Assembly: GCF_000764305.2 (NCBI RefSeq)
Contig: NW_025936295.1
Span: 248,001 to 312,000, forward strand
Length of the DNA stretch: 64,000 bases
From: Hyalella azteca
Taxonomy: Eukaryota; Arthropoda; Malacostraca; Amphipoda; Hyalellidae
Direction of reading: 5' to 3'
The position numbers and the translations under genes were made by a program. Under the pieces are notes generated by a model. It saw only the letters and a list, made by a program, of their open reading frames with translations, was not told where the DNA came from and did no database searches. Shown here one piece after another: positions 33,440 to 44,569 of this stretch (position 1 is the first letter of the stretch; each line of letters starts with the position of its first letter).

Positions 33440-34118
33440 TTATTTATTCTCTCAATTGATTCATAAATTGTCTCCGACTTGACATAAGTGTGCAAATTTT
33501 CATATTGATTGGACTAATAGAAGTGTAATAAATATCGTTTATGAAATTTGAAGCAGTCAAACAAACAAACAGTGAAGCTAAAGAGAAGTGTTTTAGTAAA
33601 CATTATATACTTGACCGTTTTCCAGCTGTTTAAGATCCAGCAAAAAATCTTCCAAACAATCCAGTGTCTCCAATCTTACAGATGTACAATGAAATTCTCA
33701 TTTAATTTTCGAATTAAAAAAATTAGTCTTTCATTTTTTTTAATATATAAATTTTTTTTATATTTAATTTTCTTTTAAATATAATTATTCCATTAATTGA
33801 TTCATGCATTGCCTTTGACTTCACACAAGTGTGCAAAATTTCAGATCAATTAGACAGGTAAAAGTGTGTCAGATATCAGTTATAAGATTTGTTGTTGACA
33901 AAATTTTTCCATTTTTTTTTTAATTGAATTTTTTTAATTTCTAAAATCTTTTATTTTGACATTTGATTCATGCATTGTCTCCAACTCTACACAGGTGTGC
34001 AAAATTTCAGGTCGATAGGATAAGTAGAAGTGTGTTAAATTTTGATTATAAGATTTGTAGCAGACAGACAGACAGAAAAACAGACAAGTGAAGTTAAAGA
34101 GAAGTGTTGTAGATACAT
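33440..34118 (+). repeat. Three copies of a retroelement-tail-like repeat (about 150 bp)
   Basis: Copies at about 33,447-33,605, 33,792-33,900 and 33,963-34,118 share TTGATTCATGCATTGYCTY, CACARGTGTGCAAAATTTCA, GGTCGATAGGA-like and AGAAGTGTGTTAAAT blocks. Copies 1 and 3 also share a 3' end with a CAGACAGACAGA-type run then GTGAAGTTAAAGAGAAGTGT. T-rich spacers separate them. From memory this resembles 3' regions of non-LTR elements or SINEs seen in many invertebrates; that identification is tentative. Confidence 0.8.
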
Positions 34119-34119
34119 C

Positions 34120-36850
34120 AATAATTTCGTATTACCGACGTGAAAGCGAATTTAAAAATCCGATTAGCTGACTATTTGTTCCAGAAAAGACGTAATTAGG
34201 ATAATTGTTCCGATTTTAGTCCAAGAAAAATATCGAATATTTCAAGAAAAAGTAGAAATATGGCAGCTTAAAAAACCAAGCTGGTTTGACTGCTGCAATA
34301 TCCTTCTGTTCACTGGAGCTGCGAATCCGATCAAACTATAAAGTGGATATTGCGGCCACTTCCTATGGATGTGGTTGGGCCATAGACTGGAAAATGCGTC
34401 CATTCTGTTGGCGTCCGCCTATTTTCTTCTGGGCTCGCTGGACGACAGGCAGATTTTTTTGCGCTCATCCGAAAATTTATTGCAATTTTAATGCCGGGGG
34501 AATATTATAAAAAATTGCGACCACATATATACGGCTTCCAAATTCAAAATTAGTTGATATAAGATTGGAATCCGAAAACTGCGTTCCCTATTGTATCCCA
34601 TCCTTAATTTTAGCAAAGTTTTTTAAAAAATAATATAGGTATCTAAAACTCACAGTTGTCATACGATCGGTACCAACATACGTAGATAATGTACCAGTTA
34701 TATTGTACGTAATAATTATGAATCGGTTATGTATAATATTAATCGGTATTATATAGAATAGATATATATATTATGTAGAATGGATTATATATAATAATAA
34801 TTACGAATAATAATAATCGGTACCAGTTTATTATTACGTCATTGACCGTGACCTAAGATGGGCAGGACATGAGGAGCAAGGCTCGACCGAATTAAAGTTC
34901 GAGGACGCCAGGTAAGAAATTCAGTTTGTTTGAGAGCTTTAAAATGTGAAAGATTTCTGATGATGCAAAATATCTTCGACGCGTTCCTGAAAAAGAAGGA
35001 TCCGTGTAAGCATGATTGATTGCAGGACTCATGAGGTTGAGTAAATGCCCCTTGAGTGATGTAAATTTTTACAAATTGGACCCGATTTCTGAGGTCTCCT
35101 TAAATATTAATCTAGTGCAATAAATCACCCAGTGTAATATAGGACTTTGATTAAGCCTATAATAATTATTGATAATAATACCTTCCGATATTATCATAGT
35201 GATAGGAATTAATCGCTAATTCATATTCATTACGACTTGAAAATATTACAGGTATGGCAAGATGTCCAGCTCATGAGGTTACCTAGGGCTCATACTTTTA
35301 ATAATAGTGAGCTTAAGATTCAATAGAGTCCGTATATTTAAATGGCATGTAGGGGATAAATGCAATGGATTAATTACCTATGAAAAAATGAAAGAAATTA
35401 AGTGTTTTTCTTATTTGTTTGTTTTGTGGTCTCATCTATTTGTCACCTTCCGTAATGCAATTAATACTTGTTGAGATCTCTGTCGAAAACTTGTAGAATT
35501 GCTTTGATGTTCAAAAAGAAACTTTATCCCACTTTAAAGACCGCACTCGATGACACACGGTGTCGACATCAAGCATTTCTCCCTTTGAGTTTCGTCGGCA
35601 TCCTTTGTCGGCGTTTTTCTTCAGAGGACCTAAAGCTCCGAAAGAATTTAAGGACTCTACCTCTCGCTGAGTAGCACAGAAAAAGGTTTGTTTTGTTCTC
35701 AAACGTGGCGCAAGTTGCTAAAGACTAGAATGGTCGTGCAGACGATCACACGGCTAAATTCTCTGAGCCGCAAATAAAACTGGACGGTCTCGCAAAGTTT
35801 GCGACTAGAAAAATAAAACAAAGGCAAAAGTGTCCTTCAATAAAATGGGTCTGTTGTTGCTCCTTCAGTACTAGCTTATTAGGTATTTTTGTACATGCTA
35901 CTTTAGGGCCAATGGGATTGACTTTTTTGCAACATTTGACAACTTTTGTTTTTGTATTGAAAACTCTAGGGCTTAATTGAAGTGAAATCGAAGTGTAAAC
36001 AAAATTTGTCGTCGAGCATCTGTGCAACATCGAAATTTCGCTTGCATGGGGTTTACTGAAGCAAATTCATTTGAGAAACGTTTTATTTCAAAAGATTTCT
36101 TGAAGTTTATTGCGACAAAATTGAGTTGTTTTGAGCGCAGTGTAAACAATTTTTTTGTTACATAATGTTTTGAGCTTGTACATGTAAATAAAATTCCCCA
36201 GATTGTTAAAAGGAAATGAAGGAAGCGATAGATATTCTTAAAACATTCAATAATTCATTATGAGTAATAGACTGGACTGAATATAACTTATCCTAACGTA
36301 ATCATCTCTTTCAAAATTACGCTAATTTATTTTCATTATCGTAAAACCAGAAGATCAAAATATTGTACGGATACTTAAAATCCTATCGGCTCTTCATTTT
36401 TAAGAATTTTGCTTGGGCCTAAAAACTAATTGCCTTTCTATAAAAATCTGCCTTGTCGAGAGGTTACAGCCTGTGCACATCAAAGGCATCCTCTGTTACT
36501 GCCTCTTCCTCCTGTGTATCGGCAGCCTTTCAATTTCTCGGAGCTCTTTGACCATCGGTTTTGAATAACCAAGATGATATATTTTCTCCTGGCTACTTGC
36601 TTTTCCAACAATTTTTCTTTCATTAGGTCATCGTTCATCTCTCTCAAAAAATCTATATGGAGATAAGTGATTTGTTAATTGGCAATTCACTTAACATTCT
36701 CAATTGCGAACTGTTAATAAAAATTTTTTAAGTCTGAAACGATACTTGTCTGAAACGTCAAGTTATTTACAAAATTTATAACTCATCAAAAATCAAAGGC
36801 CGTAAGGGTAAAATGCAAGTCTAATAACCATTATTACTGTTAGACACTAA
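34120..36850. other. No gene supported
   Basis: Contains a TA/AAT-rich stretch at about 34,690-34,830. A short open segment ends at the good donor GCCAG/GTAAGAAA near 34,911 and contains LRWAGHE, reminiscent of the LRWAGHVARM motif near the end of some non-LTR reverse transcriptases, but too short to call. Chance frames at 34,286-34,510, 35,468-35,702 and 35,746-36,030 have no recognisable domain. Confidence 0.4.
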
Positions 36851-36854
36851 ACAT

Positions 36855-37400
36855 ATTTTTCCTTTGGAAATGAAAGCACCGTGCTTACTCCATGCATCAT
36901 TTAAAAAATGTTCGTTGACTCCTTTTCCTAGAAAGAGAGAACACTTCTCCACGGGAAATGAATGTCTTGCGTTCACTCCTTCACTTTAAACGTCAGCGTT
37001 TACGCAAAAGAAACTCTGTTTACGCCAAAGAAAAACTCTGCGTTTACGCCAAAATTTTATAAGAACGTTCTGCCTTTTCTCCTACATTAGAATGGAAAGT
37101 GTTGCTTTTCCTCCTCTATATCGGGAATGGAAGCCGCGCGTTCACTCTTTCATCAACGGTAATGAAAGGGCTGCGTTTATCCCATCCTTATTGAAAATAA
37201 ATGCAATGCGCTCACCTCTTCCCTGTTGGAAAGGGTAAGATAAACGTTACATTTCCTCATTTTAATTGAAAAGGGAATCGCTAGGTTAACTCATTTTCAT
37301 CGGCAAGAAAAGGGAAGTGTTTACTCTTACTTTGTATGAATGGAAAGCCCTGAGATTATTACTTCTCGTACTCGTACAGGAAGGACAAGGAGTAAACTCT
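36855..37400. repeat. Decayed minisatellite, unit about 48-53 bp, about 9-10 copies
   Basis: Recurrent GGAAATGAAAGYRCTGCGTT / TACTCCTTCAT-like words (for example GGGAATGGAAGCCGCGCGTT, GGTAATGAAAGGGCTGCGTT, AAAATAAATGCAATGCGCTC) at roughly 48-bp spacing, increasingly diverged toward both ends, with a short CGTTTACGCCAAAGAAA sub-repeat near 37,010-37,050. It is an old array rather than coding sequence. Confidence 0.75.
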
Positions 37401-37404
37401 ACCA

Positions 37405-38950
37405 TTCATCTGCAGCCAACAATGCATGCTATTTTATGCTCTGACTCACCAGCAAAATATTATAATATATTCTTCCTCGGATTTTATGATATCATTTCTT
37501 ATTACTGAGGTCTCGGTAAAGTCAGGCTTGACACACGACTTCAACCTCTGAGAATATAGATATATTTGAGATATATTTTAGTTTTTTTATGCAACAACTC
37601 GGTGCGAACGTGATGCAAGCTGCTGTAACATGAGAGAGATGTTATTCAAAGCTGTAGTCTTATAGCAAATATCAAGAAGAATTGGAAAGTCCCATATATA
37701 CATGCCTTGCAAAATTCCAAGAATAAGACGTTTTCATGTAATATTTTTAAATTGTGGGTTTTGAATTTTTCGTTTGTACATGAACATGCATTTTGCCCAA
37801 TCAATGAGAATTAAAACAAGAGAAATGGAAAATAATTTTCTCTACTCGTACATCCTTGTTTGGGTAGCAGTGCTATAAAATTTTGCTCATCTCTCAGTCG
37901 ATAAATATTTTTTAATATTGTTATTATTTTTGCTTACTTCATTTTATTATTTCTAGGCAGGACTTAATTCTTATGTTGATTTCGTCACTCGATGCACGTT
38001 TTCCATATTTATCAAACTATTTAGGTATGAATTATCATGCACGTTGAATTAAGAATAATCGTGCAAATTTTCACTCAAATTTGATCGAAATTTTGTCACC
38101 TGTTAAGAAAAGGTTGTAATTCAAATTCCCAGTATTTTTTCAAGGATTCGTTTGAACATTACTTTTATTAATTTCACTGAAAATTATTTTCGGGATTCCT
38201 TCGGCATCTTAAGACACTAATATCACGTCAACAAGATGTGATTATTTTAATCCAATTGTGTGGATTCACCATACTGTCTGGGAGAAAAAAAAACACTGCA
38301 TTCCTTTGATAAAGGAATGCATTTTTTGCGGCTTGCTTCGTCAGGGCAAAGAAAACTTTCAAGGCGCCGTTTATCGTGCATCAAAGTGCACGCTTTTGGC
38401 TCCGTTATTTGACAATTACGAAGGAGTTTACTGCAGGACTGTAGTAGTTTAATCGAGTTTGGAACATAATTAGCGCAGTTTAGCCTTGTAGGCAGGTAAA
38501 GGAAAATTGCTACAAATTTTGTGAGTAGACGCGCAGCTTCGGCTGATATTATTATCTATGTACACATAATTTAACTTCTTTTCTACGTAATTATCGAATT
38601 CCACCGCTCAAAGCAATGCTTCATAAATAATAGATATGTAATCAATTCGAATGACAATTATCTCTCATGATAAAATACAATATTTACTGATATATTTGAG
38701 TTTAAACGAAAAATAATATCACTGAAAACGCCAACAATTATTGTAATCATGCATTAACAGGTTTATCATCCCTCTGTGATACCGTTTTTCTTGCTGTACG
38801 GATGATACATAGATTTGTTTTCGAGGCTTCAATGGCTTGCCACAAACGTCGTACAATTTGATGTACGAGCTCGACTACAGGAGGTAGAATTTGAACATCA
38901 AGAAACCTGCCTTAACTCGAGTATGATTCCAATCCCTTAAATATTTTGCC
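37405..38950. other. No gene supported
   Basis: A hairpin with 11-bp arms (TGCATTCCTTT gat AAAGGAATGCA, 38,297-38,321) lies inside a chance-length plus-strand frame (38,258-38,452) with a Cys-containing peptide but no recognisable domain. Confidence 0.4.
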
Positions 38951-38955
38951 TGTTT

Positions 38956-39354
38956 CTACACAGCTGGAAAGTCGAACCACGTGGTGGCGTTGGCGTCGTT
39001 ATCAAAATTTGGGGGTGGCACGAGCGTCGTTAGACTCGGGCAGTTTGGGACATTCTGGCTCCGAAATGGCTCATAACGACACTGGTCGCGTGACTCATTG
39101 CCTCTAAGCTTGTAATGGACGAAATGAAGTGAACGTGGACATAGTATGTCGGGGTACAAATTTGACTGTTTCATTGCCACCGATATCGTATCGCGCCTCC
39201 AGAAAAGTTCGTCGGGTTTAAAATGGCTCTTTACGAATTTAAAAAGCGTAGTTAAATGACCTGGAGACGCTCGCAAAAGTTGCGTGTTGGTCCCATCAAA
39301 AACCAAATACAATGCATGTTGACCAGGAATTGTTAGTGTCAAGGCATGTCTGTG
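38956..39354 (-). other. Candidate minus-strand exon of an unidentified protein
   Basis: About 130 open codons end at TAG, preceded by an acceptor-like CTAACCTTCAAACTTCACAG at about 39,355. There is no ATG at the start, fitting an internal or terminal exon rather than a complete gene. The product has mixed, protein-like composition: a segment FVKSHFKPDELFWRRD, three cysteines in the second half and two N-x-S/T sites (NES, NAT), which could suit a secreted or lumenal domain. No signal peptide, membrane segment or known motif was seen. It is the longest non-repetitive open frame on either strand, but a frame of this length is still possible by chance. Confidence 0.3.
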
Positions 39355-39359
39355 AAGTT

Positions 39360-42300
39360 TGAAGGTTAGAAAAAATTTTCATATGTGTTATTCCGCATCA
39401 AGATAATTTCTTCGATGTCAAAGCTTTTATTAATACATTGAAGATTCTTCAATATTTTCGAAGAATCAAAACTAAAATGACAACCATGTTATTCAATAGC
39501 CATTTCAAAGTAGAAAAATTTTCAGACAGAACTCATTTAGTTCAAAATTAGATGGAATTGTGGAACTTAAAATTGGCCTGCCTTGCCTTTTGTAAAAATG
39601 GTTTCAGTCTTGCGAAGATCTCTTGAATTAGACCGCAGGGCAACACTGTTTTTCTTGAATATTTTGAGAAGGCTAAAATTTCTTGTTCAGCATTCATCCT
39701 CAGGTTATCAATTACGTTTAGCATCTCAAACTCAAGATTTTCTTGCTCTGATCTATATAGCTTTACGTCTGAATCACAAGCTTTTAAAATTCAGTATCTC
39801 AATTCAAATGATAACGGAAAATCCTGGTATTCTGAAATAACCATTCATGCCGCTCATAATCCCCGTCATGTAATTAATGATTACTTTTATTCAAGCCACG
39901 GGGATTTAAATGAATTAAAATAATATAGAAATTAAATATTCCTGTAAGCCCTTTGATTTCTCTTGCTGAATGGAAAATGGGAATGACTTAATTACAAAAT
40001 CTGTTTATTAATAGAAAACAAAAATTTTCACGTTAAAATCACTACGATATATTTAATATATTTCTATATATTTAAAATATATAAATATAAATATTTAAAT
40101 ATATATATATTTATATATATTTAAAAAAAATATATATATATTTTTTAATATTTAATACTTGCCTTGCGTGAGAAAAACTTATTCAATTCGGAGTCAATAA
40201 TATCGTAAATAAAACGAATACTTTACGAGTTACAATGAATGTCCATAAAATTTTGGTGATGATTTTACAATAGTATACACAATGCGAGGCTATAATTATT
40301 TAATAATTCAATTTGAGGGACATCTAATACGTCTGTCAAAACTGATATTGAAATATTGATGTTATAACGTGAACACTGAAAACAAACGTGCGTTGGGTTA
40401 CTTCAAAAACGTTATATTTTTACACGTTATATTATCAAAAACGTATATTTTTATAAACAATTAAACGTTAACGGCGTGTAAGAATTGCCTGCTCTGTAAT
40501 GATTTTTAAAGCCCACAAGTTGCAATACACAATTCTTTTGAATTCAATAGCGTTTCTATTGAATGTTTTCTAGAGCTTCTATGTGTGATGGATGCAATTG
40601 AAATATTTCAATGACTTTTAGACAGTGATTAAATGTGTTTCAAATACCATATAGCGCTTGAAACTTCCTTTCACGCAGCTCTAGTTTGATTTATCCACGT
40701 GTATTTGACAATCAATTAAATTTAATTGCAAATCATCTGGGCGAGTAGTCATTGCCGATTAATTTCATTATTGAAATTCGATCTTCCATGGAGTCGTCTT
40801 CCAGTGGAAAAGTTTCAGAGTCGCGTCTGATGAAGACTCGTTGAAATTCGCTCTAAGATTAATGGTTCAAATTGATGGGACCTTCAGCGGAACCTCGACC
40901 GCAACTTGCCACCAAACTCATGATTGCAAATCCCCTTTCCTAATTGGGATATTTTTTATTATCCGATCTTATTGGACGCGAGATTAAAGCCCAAACTTAA
41001 TGAATATTCCACTCATTATTTTACGACTTTGAGAAGTAATTGAAATTTCCTATAATTTGGTTCAGTTTTGTGAGGAATGTCAAGATGGTACTGAATACTT
41101 TCCAAGTGATTTTGCTTAACGATAAGCCTGAAGTATGTTTGATACATCATTTATAACACAATTCTTTTTATAATTTTTTATGAACAATTGAAAGTCACGG
41201 TATATAATATGAAGTCAACAACTTATGACAGATGTAAATAAATATTTATCGTGCTGCTGCAGGTAAATGTAGCACAAGATCAGCACACCGCTCAATTCGT
41301 CGTCTTGATGCAAATATTTTTTCCGAAGCATTGCTGCCTCTGAAAAGTCAAACTATTTGACTATGCAGATGCAGCAGGATTTCTGCAGAACCGCGCGTCC
41401 GACTTGTGTCAATTAATAATTAACCGAATTCCAGCCATACCCTCGTGTTCCTCAAAAGATAATCGGCTTACTGGAGTAGGGATCGCTTCCCATGGCGAGG
41501 AGCAATCTGAGAGTCGAAGAGCACCCAGAAAAATCAACGAATATCATTGTCCAAATGTTTCTTGTGTCAGGTCCGAGATAACCGGCAAAAAGAAAAAATT
41601 ATCTACATTTTTTACAAAGTCTCAGGCCTTTCTCTGAGAGTACCACGTATCTCAGTGTCAAATGCAATGGTTCTCACAACTTCTCAAAATGTTGACCAAC
41701 GTAAAATGCCATAATAAGCATATTACCAACATCGGAAATGCTGACATCGTTTATCAATATGGCCAAATTGAAACAATAAAGATATTTTCAAGCCTGCATT
41801 ACCCCGGTAGTATAGGAAGCAATGGTCTAATTTCATCGCTACGATCGAGTTACGAGACAAGCCAAGTAGTGGCAGTACTGCGTACTGACTCATGCCACTG
41901 CCAATAATACACGAAAATGTTACCCTTACACAGCATTTATTTCCGCTAGCTTACGACAATACACGTTGCTTCTGTTGGCTTGTCTATCCAAATTTATGGA
42001 AATTTATGGCTTCGGTGAAAGAGATTTGTTTTCAAATCCCATTGACCGAGTAGATATGAGAATTCTCATTCATTTCGCTTACTGAGCGCAGATAGGATTT
42101 TACTGCAGTATTTTCTGGCCTAATATATGAGATTGAAGTTAGATGTCTTGATAAATCTTACCGTGAGAAGCCGTTGTAAGCACATGAATAAGATTACAGC
42201 GTAATGTGATCGAAAGAAGCCCTTCTTCTGATGGATCAGATCATTTCGCTTGTCCTGATCATTGAGTTCAATCCGTTGTTGAACTTTTGCTGCACTGGTA

Positions 42301-43439
42301 TAGTTTAGAAACATGGAATAAATTTTCCTGTACATCACTTAACATATAAAAGATCTATAAAAAAACGTTATCGGAAACGGAAAATTTCAACGAATGAATA
42401 TTTTGTTAAATGAAATTAATCGGAAGCACAATCGCAAATTTTGTTTTAACTGCAAAAAAAAGTCAGTCAAGTCAGTGTATTTAAACTCGCTGAGAAAATA
42501 ACACAAATCAGTGATGACTTACTGATTGCATCGATTGAAACATGAGAACTTTTTTACATCCAATCGTATAAAGTTCATAGATTTTCATTTGTGAGGTTAC
42601 ACATTACACAAATGTGTTCAACAAATGTTGAACACATTTGTCTGGCAAATGTGCTCAGTTGAAACTAATTACTAATTACAAAATTTCCTTCAATTCGATC
42701 GAAGACTTTGCCCTTATACCGCTGATGCAGCGCCGACCAACTGCGCGGTTCATTAGTGAGGTTACACATCAAACTTAGGAGGTTTATTGCCTATATTCTG
42801 GGGCTATGCATTAATTATTCCATGTTCAGCAGACCCAAAGCTTCTACTTAAGAAGACAACACAAACAAATCAGAGTAGACCGGCACTCGGCCATAGTTCT
42901 GGCTGCCACATGTGATTCGTTTACAGTTTCCGACAGGGTATAGCAATAAAGTCTGCATGCTGGCCTGCTCTTATATAGACCTAAACTGTACCCGCCATGA
43001 AGTTATTTGTGTTGTCCTGGCCTTTGTTATTGCTTTCAGAGGCCTTGCTAGAATCCTTACGACAATTATAATGATTTTATTATTTAAATTTTTCAGCGAT
43101 GCGGGGAGTAATCAATTATTTGAACTATATTATTTTTGAAAGATGTTTTTGGATTAGAAAGTTTCAAGTTCAATTTTCGGGAAAGCTTCTAGTAATAATT
43201 ATTCATGTTCAATAGCCAACTTCTCAGCCATTTTCGAGCTCCAATGACCATGACACCATTGTAGCAAAAATGGTGTGACGGTTAGCAAGTTTATACTAAA
43301 TGATTAAATCATTACTAAGTTACAACAGAAAGCATCTGCATTTCAACGGTTCTGCTGGCGCCCAGGAGAACCGTTGACAAAAATAAACTAATGAATAATT
43401 CATCGATCAACATCTTACCGCTCTATCAACAACAATGTT
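39360..43439. other. No gene supported; AT tract and palindrome
   Basis: Includes an ATATTTA-rich low-complexity tract at about 40,050-40,165 and the palindrome at 42,608-42,641 (listed separately). Consecutive plus-strand frames at 41,404-41,637 and 41,662-41,907 sit in a slightly GC-richer patch but show no recognisable domain. Confidence 0.4.
42608..42641. repeat. Perfect palindrome, 16-bp arms
   Basis: ACAAATGTGTTCAACA, spacer AA, TGTTGAACACATTTGT. It is followed by a third partial copy (GCAAATGTGCTCAGTTG), suggesting local inverted duplication. Confidence 0.93.
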
Positions 43440-43589
43440 CAGGGCCTATACTTTCAAAAAAAGTTAAGAGTTCGTAAGTTCATCAGCCAATCATTGACAG
43501 CCTTTCAGGCAAAATCCACCAATCATAGACAAGAAAATAGAGCGTAGGTACTTACGTTCACTTAGCGAGTTTTTAAAGTATGGCCCCTG
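43440..43589 (-). mobile_element. 150-bp miniature inverted-repeat element, second copy
   Basis: In minus orientation this matches 12,226-12,372 along its entire length: GGGGCCATACTTT, ACTCGCTAAGTGAA, GATTGGTGGATTTTG, TGAAAGGCYGTCAATGATTG, GCTGATGAACTT and TTTTTTTGAAAGTATAGGCC. Flanks are CA(G) and CTG, consistent with a CWG target duplication having one change or loss. The two copies differ by roughly one base in ten. Confidence 0.88.
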
Positions 43590-43756
43590 GACGACTGCAG
43601 CTAAGCAAAAGCCCCGATACACAGTAGCGCATTTAAGACGTTATTCATCTCGGGACCTGCTTAGTATTTAGGAAGCGTGCCTGCTGCGCGCTAAAATTGC
43701 TTAATATTTAGCTAGTGACTGCGAGGGAATTGCTTTGGAGCTACTTAATATTTTAA

Positions 43757-44053
43757 GTGACCTGCTTAGAGCCTATTTACTACTTTGGTGTGACCTGCTT
43801 AGAGCCTATATACTACTTTGGTGTGACCTGCTTAGAAACTACTTACTACTTTGGTGTAACCTGCTTAGAACCTATTTACTATTTTGGTGTGACCTGATTA
43901 GAACCGACTTACTACTTTGGTGTGACCTACTTAGAACCTACTAACTACTTTGGTGTGACCTGCTTAGAACCTACTTACTATTTTGGTGTGATCTGCTTAG
44001 AACCTACTTACTATTTTGGTGTGACCTGCTTAGAACCTACTTACTACCTTGTA
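43757..44053. repeat. 33-bp minisatellite, 9 copies
   Basis: GTGACCTGCTTAGAACCTAC then TTACTACTTTGGT repeats in exact 33-bp register from 43,757 to 44,021. Because 33 is a multiple of three, a frame stays open and encodes an 11-residue repeat (CDLLRTYLLLW-like). Degenerate precursors (ACCTGCTTAGTATTTAG) precede it from about 43,656. Repeat protein coding is unlikely: the frame lacks clear boundaries and the second frame is equally open. Confidence 0.95.
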
Positions 44054-44309
44054 ATGATTACTTTTAAGCTACAACAGTTTGCAGTGAATTGCGTCAAAGC
44101 TATAAATTAATACTGTGGAGAGAGTTAATTTTAAGCTACTTACATTTCTGAGGTGAATTTTAAAACGTTTTTCTTAGCTTAGCTTCGCGTTTGTTTGTTT
44201 GTTGTTAAAATTGACAACGAAAATTCGCCCACTTCTGATTGCTCTAGAGATCTGAAATTCGAAGACGAGCAGGCGCTGACGCTGCGTATCATCGATACGT
44301 ACGTCAAGT

Positions 44310-44565
44310 CATACTTTTTAGTCCGTGCAACAACGGACTAAAAAGGAGAAAATAAAATACTTAAAAATACTCGCTCGTCCCAAAAACGTGGGTCGGGCTG
44401 TACGTTTACCATCAAATTTCCAAAATTCGTGTGTTGTGTGCTTTTCGCTTTAATCATAAATCTGCCCGACCCACGTTTTTTGGGGCGAGCCATAATTTAT
44501 TTTCTACTTTTTAGTCCACAAGAAAAACGTGTTTTTTAAAAAGTATTTTTAAGTATTTTATTTTC
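44310..44565. mobile_element. Compound fold-back element with two nested inverted repeats
   Basis: The outer arms are AAAATAAAATACTTAAAAAT (44,350) and its reverse complement ATTTTTAAGTATTTTATTTT (ending 44,564). The inner arms are CCCAAAAACGTGGGTCGGGC (ending about 44,398) and GCCCGACCCACGTTTTTTGG (from 44,463). A separate hairpin, TTTTTAGTCCGT / ACGGACTAAAAA, sits at the left edge, and CTTTTTAGTCC recurs near 44,507. No coding sequence, and target duplications are unclear. Confidence 0.75.
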
Positions 44566-44569
44566 AAAT

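Noticed and set aside
34860..34915. Reverse-transcriptase LRWAGH motif plus splice donor
   Set aside because: Only about seven residues match and no flanking motifs follow; too short to support.
38297..38321. Rho-independent-terminator-like hairpin followed by T-rich sequence
   Set aside because: Bacterial terminator logic does not apply here; the stem is AT-rich and lies in otherwise eukaryotic non-coding DNA.
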